DNA of 64,000 nucleotides, from the NCBI GenBank assembly GCA_009731375.1, contig BJOX01000310.1, positions 375,823 through 439,822 on the forward strand, given 5' to 3'. The stretch comes from Paulinella micropora. Taxonomy: Eukaryota; Cercozoa; Imbricatea; Euglyphida. The translations under genes and the position numbers were made by a program. This document shows positions 39,777 to 50,337 of the stretch, piece after piece. The notes below the pieces were generated by a model, which saw only the letters and a program-made list of their open reading frames with translations, ran no database searches and was not told the DNA's origin. Position 1 is the first letter of the stretch. Each line of letters starts with the position of its first letter.

Positions 39777-40440
39777 CTCTTCCTCTTTCTCTCGATCTCT
39801 CTCTTTCTTTCTCTTCCTCCTCTCGATCTCTCTCTCTCTCTCTCACGACTTCCCCCGAAGCGACCTCACCTATTCGATAATAACGTTGCAAGCGACATCC
39901 TTACTACAGTCGAAAAACGCCCCTACCCTGACTCACCTTTCCTCTCCTCTCAAACATGAACGCTCCCACCTCAAAGCTTTCCACTCCAACTTCACGATCA
40001 CATACTGCGATAAAGTCCCCAACAACTACACTTTCTTCTGCACCAAACAATACATCCTAGACATCTCAGAACTCAAAGTCGGCCCCACTCTTTATCCATC
40101 TCTAGTTTCTCAACGTCTTCCCTCCTGTTTATCTCTCCCTCAAATTCTGCAACTCCTCTTCTCTTTCCCTTTCCCTCTCCGTTTCGCCACCCTCGACACT
40201 CCTGTCTTCCTACCCAACTCTCCCATCGGCATCTACCCTCCTGAACTGAAATGTCTTTGCACGTGACCTTCTCCTGGCTCTGCGAGGCTAAAGACAGGCC
40301 GGCCCGAAGCAAAACAAAAGGGATCCCTTTCAGACCCGCAAAAGCCGTCCAAAAAAGGACCGAACTGAAAGAAAATGGTTGACCGGTCTAGACGGATACC
40401 TACCATATTGTTGAGGAGATTTAGAATCGCTTTCAAAGAG
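39205..40440. other. Unique blocks around a second CT array
   Basis: 39,205-39,490 is unique, ~39,490-39,845 is (CT)n, and 39,845-40,440 is unique with a plus-strand ORF at 39,886-40,266 (126 codons). I do not recognise the ORF; it has no family motif and may be chance. Confidence 0.4.
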
Positions 40441-40444
40441 AACT

Positions 40445-40515
40445 ACTCTATCTATCTATATCTATCTATCTATCTATCTATATATATATATATATCTATC
40501 TATCTATCTATCTTA

Positions 40516-40575
<60 letters not shown>

Positions 40576-40670
40576 ATCTATCTATCTATCTATCTATCTC
40601 TATCTATCTATCTATCTATCTATCTATATCTATCTATCTATCTATCTATCCATCCATCCATCCACCATCC

Positions 40671-40717
<47 letters not shown>

Positions 40718-40944
40718 CATCTATCTATCTATCCGCCTATCTATCTATCTATCTATCTATCCATCTATCTGTCTATCTATCTATCTATCTATCTAAAAAT
40801 CTATTATCTATCTATCTATCTATATCTATCTATCTATCTATCTATCTATCTTCTATATCTATCTATCTATTTATTTATTTATCTATCTATCTATCTATCT
40901 ATCTTCTATCTGTCGATCTGTCAGTACTTCTGTCTGTCTATCTG

Positions 40945-40987
<43 letters not shown>

Positions 40988-41180
40988 GTCTGTCTGTCTA
41001 TCTGTCTGTCTGTCTGCCTCTGCCTGCCTGCCTGCCGGTCTGCCTGGCTGTCTGTCTGTCGGTCTGTCTGTCGGTCTGTCTGTCGGTCTGTCTATCGATC
41101 TGTCTGTCGATCTGTCTGTCGACCTGTCTGTCGATCTGCCTGTCGATCTGCCTGTCGATCGATCGATCGATCGATCTATC
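40445..41180. repeat. TATC/TGTC array
   Basis: (TATC)n with CATC, TGTC and CGATCTGTC units. Confidence 0.95.
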
Positions 41181-41406
41181 TAAGATAAGATAAGATAATA
41201 TAAGATAAGATAAGATAAGATAAGATAAGATAAGATAAGATAAGATGAGATGAGACGAGATGAGATGAGATAAGATGAGATAAGATGAGATAAGATGAGA
41301 TAATATTAAGATTAAGATTAAGATAAAGATAAGATAAGATACGATAAGATAAGACAAGATAAGATAAGATAAGATAAGATAAGGTAAGATAAGATAAGAT
41401 AAGATA

Positions 41407-41438
<32 letters not shown>

Positions 41439-41625
41439 AGATAGGAGATAGGAGATCTTATCTTACTTATCTTATCTTATCTTATCTTATCTTATCTTAT
41501 CTTATCTTATCTTATCGTATCTTATCTTATCGTATCTTATCTTATCTTATCTTATCTTATCTTATCTTATCTTATCTTATCTTATCTTATCTTATCCTAC
41601 CCTACCTTATCCCAGCTTATCCTAT
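41181..41625. repeat. Inverted pentanucleotide pair (AAGAT)n / (CTTAT)n
   Basis: (AAGAT)n for ~270 bp, a short AGGAG spacer, AGATCT, then (CTTAT)n for ~165 bp. The two are reverse complements and can form a hairpin over 150 bp long. Confidence 0.9.
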
Positions 41626-41879
41626 CTATATCTATCTATCTATCTACCTACCTACCTACCTACCTACCTACCTTCCTACCTACCTACCAACCAACAAACC
41701 AACCTACCCACCTACCTACCTACCTAATCTTCTTATCTATCTATCTATCTATCTATCTGTCTATCTATCTGTCTATCTGTATAATATCTTTTCTAGTAGT
41801 AGGTAGTGGGCAAGCAGGCTGGCAGGTAGGCAGGTAGGTAGATAGTAGGCAAGGTAGGTAGACAGACAGACAGACAGAC

Positions 41880-41966
<87 letters not shown>

Positions 41967-42043
41967 CACAGATAGATACATAGATAGATAGATAGGTAGG
42001 TAGGCAGGTAGGTAGGTAGGTAAGGTACTTAATTATATGTAGG

Positions 42044-42112
<69 letters not shown>

Positions 42113-42141
42113 GGATGGATGGATGGATGGATGGATGGATG

Positions 42142-42196
<55 letters not shown>

Positions 42197-42256
42197 TAGA
42201 TAGATAGATAGATAGATATCTAGATAGATATCTAGATAGATATCTAGATAGATATC

Positions 42257-42343
<87 letters not shown>

Positions 42344-42620
42344 GATAGATAAGATAGATAAGATAGATACGATAGATAAGATAGATAAGATAGATAAGAT
42401 AGAAAAGATAGATAAGATAGAAAAGAGAGATAAGAGAGATAAGGGAGATAAGGGAGATAAGGTGGTTGAGATGGATGAGATGGATGGGATGGATAAGATA
42501 GATAAGATAGATAAGATGCATAAGATTGATGAGATGGATAAGATGGATAAGATGGATAAGATGGATGAGATGGATAAGATGGATAAGATAGATAAGATAG
42601 ATAAGATAGATAAGATAGAC
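41626..42620. repeat. CTAC, GATA and AAGATAGAT arrays
   Basis: (CTAC)n, (GATA)n including a GATATCTA block at ~42,214-42,260, GATG and AAGATAGAT units. Confidence 0.95.
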
Positions 42621-42736
42621 TCTCTCTCCTTAACAGGATTGTAAATTGCATATTGCATGCATGGTAACATAAGTTTGCAGATATTTTTATGTGGATGCAT
42701 GTACTCAACCCTCCTGTCTTGTGCGTCTTGCCAGAT

Positions 42737-42785
42737 ATGAACGGCACTGCGCGTCGTGGTGGCGGCTGCGCAAAGCCCGATGGCC
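42737..42785 (+). CDS. F-box/LRR exon 1
   Basis: [16 protein letters not shown] plus one base; donor GTAAGA. Confidence 0.55.
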
Positions 42786-43931
42786 GTAAGACCTGACACA
42801 CCATATCCACACAGACACATAGACACTCACATACACACACATACACATACACATACACACTCACACACGTGCACACACTTGCGCAGTATGCCAAGGTGCC
42901 GTCCTTAGCTCGCCTGGCGGGGGCAAGAAGCCGGAGCCGCGTGCGCCCAAGCGCCGCAAGATGGACCTGGACCGGGAAGCGCCCCTGGCCGCCCCACATA
43001 GCTGCCTCCTCCAGCCATTCTGCCCCCACACCCACAACCCAGTCCTGCCTCCTTCACCTTGCCCCCCCTCCCCCCCGGCCCATCTCCTCTCTCTGAAGAA
43101 GAAGAAGAAGAAGAAGAAGAAGAAGAAGAAGAAGAAGAAGAAGAAGAAGAAGAAGGAGGAGGAGGAGGAGGAGGAGGAGGAGGATGAGGAAGAGGAAGAG
43201 GACGAGGAAGAGGAAGAGGAAGAGGAAAAGGGCGAGGGAGAGGGGGAAGAGGAAGAAGAAGGAGGAGGAGGAGGAGGTGGAGAAGGAGGAAAAGGAGGAG
43301 GATTAGAAGAAAGAAGCAAGAAAGCAAGAACTGATCTTACCTTTGAGAAGAAAGAAGCAACAAGGAAAGAATGTTTTTATAGGATCTCACCTGATTGTGT
43401 CTACAGGAAGCGGCGCCGCTGTGCTTCGAGCAGCTGCCGGACGCCCTCCTGACCTTCATCTTCAGCCTGCTCGAGATCAAGGTTCGCCCCACTGTCTCAC
43501 ACATAGGCCACAGAAGCCGCACCTTGGCAACAGCGAAGCAATCGAGGAGATACATAGGCAAGGCAGAAGCAGGCGATGGCAAAAAGGCAGGGTCACTTGC
43601 GGGAGAATTCGTCTGTAAAGGAATGTGGGACAAACGCGTACAACAAGACGCAGTGTGAAAGAGGCCTTTGATGCAAAAGTACAAACGTCCAGACGCATTT
43701 TACCACAAATGCCTCGTATGGGTGTTCGCTGGGGCCTGTAAAACCAGTCTAGATCAATGAGGTTCAACAGACGATGGACTGCCTGTGCGTGGTGCTGTAT
43801 GTAGGAACATTTCACCCTGTTGCCGCTGTTGCCTCGCAGCTGTAGACGCCTCTTGAAGAGGTCAGTCTCTATTCCAGCACCCTGCATCTAACCACCTACC
43901 TACCTATCTCTTAACTACCTACCTGCCTACT

Positions 43932-43968
<37 letters not shown>

Positions 43969-44062
43969 TTAATTACCTACCTGCCTACTAGATAGAGAGA
44001 TAGAGAGAGAGAGATGTAGGTAGGTAGGTAGGTAGGTGGGTGGGTAGATAGATAGATGGATG

Positions 44063-44147
<85 letters not shown>

Positions 44148-44337
44148 GTAGGTAGGTAGATAGATAGATACAGATACAGGTACAGGTACAGGTGCAGGTG
44201 GAGGTAGAGGTAGATATAGATATAGATATAGATATAGATATAGATAGACCTAGACCTAGACCTAGAAATAGATATTGATATTGATATTGATATTGATATT
44301 GATATTGATATTGATATTGATACTAGAGATATAGATG

Positions 44338-44407
<70 letters not shown>

Positions 44408-44461
44408 TAGAAAGATAGAGAGATAGAGAGATAGAGGTAGAGATAGATAGATAGATAGATG

Positions 44462-44548
<87 letters not shown>

Positions 44549-44602
44549 GTAGAGCGATAGATTGTGAGACAGATTGAGAGATAGATTGAGAGATAGATTG
44601 AG

Positions 44603-44651
<49 letters not shown>

Positions 44652-44652
44652 T

Positions 44653-44726
<74 letters not shown>

Positions 44727-45112
44727 GGAGCGGGAGCGGGGGCGGGAGCAGTAGCGACGATGGAGATGGAGATGGAGATGGATGGATGGATGGATGGATG
44801 GATGGATGGATGGATGGATGGATGGATTGATGGATGGATGGATGGATAGATAGATAGATGATAGATAGATAGATAGATAGATGAGATGTCGCAAAGGAAT
44901 GTAGTCCTTGCAAAGGAACGCAGTTTCACATCAAACAGTAATTTGTGTACTGTGCATGTGTCCGGGATGGGAATCACGGGTAGACTGTGTTCTGGAAAAA
45001 AGAAGAGGAGGACGTTGAAGAAAAAGGCAATCTAGGAATGGAGAGTGGGGAGGATAAGGAAGAAGGGAAAGAAAAGGAAGCCGTTAGTCCAAGTGTTTTG
45101 AGCACCGTAAGC

Positions 45113-45179
<67 letters not shown>

Positions 45180-45789
45180 GATAGGATAGGATAGATAGGA
45201 TAGATAGATAGATAGGATAAATAGACAAGATAGACAAGATGGACAGGATAGATAGGATAGATAGATAGATAGTTATGTAGATAGTTAGTAGGTAGGTAGG
45301 TAGGTAGTAGGTAGGTAGGTAGGTAGTAGGTAGGTAGGTTGGTTCGTTGGTTCGTTGGTTGGTTGGTTGGTTGCTTGATCGGTAAATTGATTGCCTGGCT
45401 GAGTGGTCGGTTGGTACGTTGGTACGTTGGTTTGTTGATTGATTGGTTGATTGATTGGTTGATTGATTGGTTGATTGATTTGTTGATGGATACTAGGCAG
45501 AGGAGGTGAGTGCACGTACAGCTAGGTAACTAGGTAGGTAGGTCTCTATCCAACTAGCTACCTATCAGTCTATCTATCAGTCTCGTTTCTTTCTTCCCTC
45601 TTTCCCTTTCTTTCTGTGTATAAGTAGATAAGTACCTGCAGGACCAGCGTATTTTTACCTTCGTGATTTTGTGTTATCTGCGTGTATTCAATGGTCTTGG
45701 ATTTCTTTTTGTGCAGAAGATCCGCGTGGCCTCGAGAGCTGATCGTGAAAGAAGACACACAAGGTTTGTTGTGTGTGTGTGTGTGCGTG

Positions 45790-45823
<34 letters not shown>

Positions 45824-47110
45824 CCTTTTGACGACTGGAGCTTGTGGTTGCTGGATGCATTTACTTTGGAAATTAAGTCCCTCTGGGAAGAGATTTCATG
45901 CTTGTGTGTATGTGTGTGTGTCTGTCTGTCTGTCTGTCTGTCTGCCTGTCTGTGTGTAAAGGAGGCATCAAGCTGGGCAAGTGCGCCAACCATGAAAGTG
46001 GGGAATTCAACTTCGTCGCCACCAGTCGCGGAAATATACCGGACACTGCTCTGGCTTTCTTGCGAAGGGTGGGCTTTACCAAACTGCGTGGGTGTGGGCC
46101 GAGGTCGTTGCACATGTTGTCAAACCCTTACACCCGGCTTCTACAAGGCGAGAACTTGGACCTGAGTACGACCGTTTTAGAGCCCTTGTCCCGCATGCAC
46201 GGGATGTTTGCGCTGGCCTTGCACCGCTGCGCGGGAACTACGGATGCGGGTCTGATCCACTTGCGCGGGTTGCCCTTGAACTTCCTCTCCATCGACGGCC
46301 TGCTCGACGAAAAGTCAGAGATTGCAATCACGGGTGCCACGCTGGAGGGGCTGAAGAACATGCCGCTGCGAACCCTCAGTCTGTTGCTTCCTTACGGACG
46401 CACCGACGGGAAAGGGCTGGCCTCGTATCTACCGCGCGAGCTGCCACTGGAGACGCTTCTCATCGGCTTCACACAGCTCACGGACAGGTGCTTCCAACTC
46501 ATTGGGCAGTACAAGCACCTCCGTACCTTCACCAGCTGCAAGCCTTCCACCATGACAACCGGCGAAGGCCTGTCGGCGCTGGCGGCCTGCCGCGAACTGG
46601 AGGAGGTCGCCATGACAGGCCTGCTGGGCCAGTTCCAGGACGCCAATCTCGCGCGCCTTCGCGGACTGCCCTTGAAGAAGCTCTGCCTGAGCCACTCAAA
46701 CATCTCGGGGGCGGGGCTGGAGGCGCTCGCCGATGTACTACAAATATAAGCACATATATATTATTACAAATATAAACCTTGTATGCATACATACAGAATG
46801 TACTTACAAGATGCAGTATTATGTATGTGCATCCACGCATGCATTTCTGCACACATACATCCATTCAAGCAATCAGACTTTCGTTGGTCATTGTGTTACA
46901 TTACCTTGTCTCCCCATGTTTATGTGTATGTAGGCGGAACTGCCGCTGGAGCTACTGGAGCTCGACACGGTGGACGTGTCCGACGCCGATTTGCTCACAC
47001 TCAAGCGACTCCCACTTACCAGCCTCCGCTTGCGCGAGTGCGATAATATCACGCAAATTGGGGTCGACGCTCTAAAAGCAGCCATGAGGATCGATGTTTG
47101 CTTTTTCTAA
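42737..47110 (+). CDS. F-box / leucine-rich-repeat protein
   Basis: Probable substrate receptor of an SCF ubiquitin ligase: the F-box would bind SKP1 and the LRRs the target. Modelled exons: 42737-42785, 42887-43041, 43407-43481, 45717-45763, 45841-45905, 45965-46734, 46934-47110, total 1,338 nt (445 residues plus TAA). All phases agree. Start ATG ([10 protein letters not shown]) with a good donor GTAAGA. Exon 2 has a basic, NLS-like stretch ([12 protein letters not shown]). Exon 3 begins the F-box ([20 protein letters not shown]). Exons 6-7 carry degenerate LRRs of the AMN1/GALA type, for example [18 protein letters not shown] at the end. Exons 3, 6 and 7 are well supported. Exons 1-2 and especially 4-5 (47 and 65 nt beside GT repeats) are tentative. 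Introns hold polypurine and GATA arrays, as in PGK. Confidence 0.7.
42887..43041 (+). CDS. F-box/LRR exon 2
   Basis: After GCGCAG; basic region [20 protein letters not shown]. The end at 43,041 (donor GTCCTG) is chosen because it restores phase 0 for exon 3; the ORF itself stays open through the following polypurine array. Confidence 0.5.
43090..43330. repeat. GAA/GGA polypurine array
   Basis: Sense-strand polypurine in intron 2 of the F-box gene; its open frame reads poly-Lys/Glu. Confidence 0.9.
43407..43481 (+). CDS. F-box/LRR exon 3 (F-box)
   Basis: 75 nt after TCTACAG, donor GTTCGC. Carries the [13 protein letters not shown] core of an F-box. Confidence 0.75.
43482..45716. repeat. F-box gene intron 3: GATA, GA and GTAG arrays
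   Basis: Unique to ~43,885, then (GATA)n, GATATT, (GA)n and GATG arrays to ~44,885, ~220 bp unique, (GATA)n and GTAG/TTGGTTGA units to ~45,490, then unique to exon 4. Confidence 0.85.
45717..45763 (+). CDS. F-box/LRR exon 4 (tentative)
   Basis: [15 protein letters not shown] plus two bases after TTTGTGCAG, donor GTTTGT. Plausible second half of the F-box. Confidence 0.5.
45841..45905 (+). CDS. F-box/LRR exon 5 (tentative)
   Basis: [20 protein letters not shown], flanked by GT/TGTC repeats; borders are the least certain of the model. Confidence 0.4.
45965..46734 (+). CDS. F-box/LRR exon 6 (LRRs)
   Basis: 770-nt GC-rich exon with repeated L-x-x-L and GL..L...PL units, ending ...GAGLEALAD before donor GTACTA. 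Confidence 0.85.
46934..47110 (+). CDS. F-box/LRR exon 7 (stop)
   Basis: After ATGTAG; two further LRRs and the C-terminus RIDVCFF, TAA at 47,108-47,110. Confidence 0.85.
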   Translation, partial: AELPLELLELDTVDVSDADLLTLKRLPLTSLRLRECDNITQIGVDALKAAMRIDVCFF

Positions 47111-48740
47111 AGAGCCTGGAGTGCAAGAAGGATGCTTTCGCAGCGACGTGTAGGATCCGTCTATGAAGCATAAACATTGAATCTTCGGCTTTTCTAACAC
47201 TGCGTGTATTCCAAACTACGAATCGAACAAACTCCTCTCTAGGGCTCGTCCCGAGCCCTTGGTGTACCTGTGTGCCCAAGTGTAAAGCAAGGGCTGTACA
47301 ACTAGGTTATTCCTGCATGCAGCAGTGATTCCTTTAGGCTCTGTAGAATCAACTGTATATATAAGACATCAGAATGTCAGACTGCTGAATATGATTAATC
47401 TTTGTCAGACTGCTTAATATGATTAATCTTTAAGTTTTTGTTTATATGTAGATCTGTAGTGGAAGGGGATTATTATAACTGTAACGATATAATGATGATG
47501 TGACAAGAAAATATTAGCGAAGTTCTATTGTCGTCTTCATGAAATTTCCACTAGATACTGAAGATAAGAGTGACGATCATGCGCTGGGTGAAAATTTTTC
47601 AAACAGAGCGTTTGTCGACGACTCGCCAAGTCCCTCTTGATCAATTTACTAAATTGTGTGTGGCATCGCCCCGAGCAGGTTTATTACGATTTATAATTAT
47701 GTTTAGTTTGATTGAAAAAATATTTGTATGTACTGCTTTAACCTTCCTGACACTAATACTGAAGCTGACCCTTTGTTCTCTTTTGTGGCCTCTTGCCCCT
47801 CAGCTGAGGCACTTCCTGAGGATCTGTGTTCGGCCTCCGTTCTTTTCCATGCGTGGGTGTGCGTGTTCTTCTAATTAAATATATATCATTTGTGAGTCTG
47901 TGTACAACCCGAAGGTGGTGGATGTACAACGAACTCTTACCAGGTACTTAATGAACACTATGGCTGCATTAAGTACCGACTCTATGAGAGCAGGTGAAAT
48001 ACCAGTAGCAGAGCGGCGGTGACTTCGTTTATTTACAATCATTTCGTTACGACGTCCTCGTCGCAGACTTGGGTGCAACATACGATCAAGACTAATTGTA
48101 GATTGGAAACCTCACTTGCCAAACTGTAGGCACTGGCATCACCCCCCGGATAGCAGGTAAAAATTGCCTTTTTTTTCCAGTATCGTTTGTCCGGATTGGA
48201 CCTAATGTCATTTAAGTTTTTTACGCAAACACTTTTTATTTTTACGCAAACACTTTTCTAATAAATTACTTGCCACTCGTAGGATTGAGTGGGAAGACGA
48301 AGAGATAGATCAGATAGAATCATGGAAGTGGTATCAAAGAGACATTGAATAGTTTTTTTACGCAAACACTGGTTTAATCTTGCCGCCACTCGTAGAGCCT
48401 GAGTGAGAAGCAGAAGAGATAGAATGGAAGAGGTCTCAAAGAAATAAAACGGAACTTCGGTGATATATATATATATATATATGTATATATATGTATATAT
48501 AAATATATATCCTAAGAGATGTTAGCCTGAGTAGGCGCAGATAGGTTCTTCAACTGATGATATGCACTCACTACTTTCATAATACCCCGGTACAGACCAT
48601 ATATATGTACCGCAAGAGACAGTGTGCCACCGACTTTTGCCGGTTCAGGTCGAAAAGAATATATTTAATGATGCACGGTAGTATCCTTTACACAACCAAT
48701 CCAAGCCCGGTGACTCCGCTAGCTTAACTGCTAGTATTGT
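47111..48740. other. F-box gene 3' flank and spacer
   Basis: Unique sequence without a convincing gene. Contains a tandem repeat at 48,231-48,450 and a short (TA)n at ~48,463-48,510. Confidence 0.6.
48231..48450. repeat. Imperfect ~120-bp tandem repeat
   Basis: TTACGCAAACACT...CCACTCGTAG...GAGTG.GAAG..GAAGAGATAG occurs twice with substitutions and small indels, and the leading TTTTTACGCAAACACTTTT is present a third time. Confidence 0.75.
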
Positions 48741-49067
48741 TGATTAGGTAAATACCCTGTCACTCACGGACCTAATATATATCTTAGACGTCGGTTTGCT
48801 TAGAGACTCCGTTAGAAGCCACGATACCAATCTACACTTTTAATCCGCACATAGATAGCAGAACTGACAAACTAAAAGGTAATAATGAAACTGAAATAAA
48901 GTCCGCACGACTGTAATTATTATTAATACACAATGATTAGTGTCCAATCCTGAATGCCAATATTGATCGTTACGTCCGTTACAATTATTAACTAGAACTA
49001 TACGGATAAATTACTAACCAGTCACACTGAAGTAATTACTAAAAGTAAAAACGTACTTGTCCTACCA
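48741..49067 (-). repeat. Copia 3' LTR
   Basis: On the minus strand it starts TGGTAGG and ends CCTAATCA (TG...CA). The inner end follows a polypurine tract. The last 243 bp match the left-hand copy. Confidence 0.75.
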
Positions 49068-49084
49068 ACGCTCCCCCTTAGTTC
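49068..49084 (-). promoter_or_regulatory. Copia polypurine tract
   Basis: Minus strand AACTAAGGGGGAGCGT directly before the LTR; AAGGGGGAG is typical of copia elements. Confidence 0.7.
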
Positions 49085-49293
49085 TATGTCGATAATGCAA
49101 GTTATAAGTGATCAATACATCTACAATTAATAACTATTGCATATTGCGATAATGGCTCTTATTTCAAGTTGAAAAACTGAAGTGATAGTTAAATCGGTTT
49201 GACAACCTGAAATAATAGTTAAGTCTCAAAACTGAAAAATTTCACTCCTGTTCCAGTCCGCCCGCCTTTGCTTCTTTGCCGCGATTGCATCTC

Positions 49294-49540
49294 TGTTAAA
49301 ATCCCCGAAGATAGCTCGTTAAAAGGTCGGTAATACAACCAAACACAATCCCCAAAGGAGAATGATGTCTCGTTATATAAGCTCAGTGAAACCGCACAAA
49401 AGAAAGCGGCAACAGACCAAGGTTAAAATGGCATTAGGTCAAATCCGGCTAAACGATATTGAATAATGGGAAGAAACTAGGTGCACCTGACACCAAAAAA
49501 AGTGTACTTTTTACCGGCTATCCGGGGGGTGATGCCTACA
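49294..49540 (-). repeat. Gypsy-1 3' LTR
   Basis: Plus strand TGTTAAAATCC...GATGCCTACA, 247 bp, preceded by TCTC. Confidence 0.9.
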
Positions 49541-49558
49541 GTACCCCTTCCCATTTTT
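49541..49558 (-). promoter_or_regulatory. Gypsy-1 polypurine tract
   Basis: Minus strand AAATGGGAAGGGGTAC directly upstream of the 3' LTR; primes plus-strand synthesis. Confidence 0.75.
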
Positions 49559-50337
49559 ATGACGGAAATATGCAATATTTTCGTCATATAATTGCTGATT
49601 TCTTTTCTGCACCAACGCTACGGGGTGTTGCAACTAAGTGCATTAACCCACTGATAGACGGTGCATTGGATATATGAAACGCATACGCCAGGCACGAATC
49701 AACGATAAATCTCTAGCCTCGTCTTTGTAAATAAAAAACTCCTCCTTCCCCACTAGTTGTCCCCCCCGTAACTTAATTCTGAGGCAGTATGTCAAGAACG
49801 ATAGTATTACTATTAAAAAATAAGAGCAGCATTATAATTTTTCTCCTCCTTCAAAAACACTTCCGATCAGTAAATACATTGTCTTTTAATAACATACCCT
49901 TGTATACAATCGGTTATCTTAATATAGTACTAGGGGGCCAGTCCTAATAACTATATCCAAAGCCGGGGTGAGTGAGCCCGACCATGCGATATGCCGACAC
50001 AAGTAGAGACGGACCGTGCACTGGTATGACGATTTTGAGTATATCCAAAGAAAAATATTTAATATGTCTACTAGGAGAACATTTTTGAGAACATCACCCT
50101 GAGTACTTGTTGCAGGGTCGTACCAGGAACACCATCGCTAAACTCACCAGCGATCCCCTTATACGGTGTCGTATCAATTTGCCGATTGACCTTCGCACTC
50201 ATATGTTGCGATAGAAATTCCAAGTAACAACAATGGTAAAGAATTATTTCAATAAGACATGATCTGGCATGGGTAATATGAAATTAATCCACATGCGGTC
50301 GCTCAATGTCCGACGCGTGATAAAAGAAAATTGTCAC
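49559..50337. other. Gypsy-1 region between pol stop and 3' LTR
   Basis: About 780 bp without a credible ORF on either strand; no env-like gene. Confidence 0.6.

Larger units (their letters stand above)
37225..42736. other. Divergent spacer between PGK and the F-box gene
   Basis: Contains a degenerate telomere-like stretch (37,271-37,292), (AAAT)n ~37,335-37,925, (CT)n ~38,008-39,194, a 10-N gap, unique blocks at 39,205-39,490 and 39,845-40,440, CT arrays, TATC arrays ~40,445-41,180, an AAGAT/CTTAT inverted pair, and GATA/AAGAT arrays to ~42,620. Promoters of both genes should lie here but no TATA or Inr element could be assigned. Confidence 0.6.

Noticed and set aside
39886-40266. 126-codon plus-strand ORF as a gene
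   Set aside because: No recognised motif or splice context; kept only as part of an unassigned spacer.
49459-49677. 72-codon plus-strand ORF across the gypsy LTR
   Set aside because: Lies in LTR and polypurine-tract sequence, antisense to the element.
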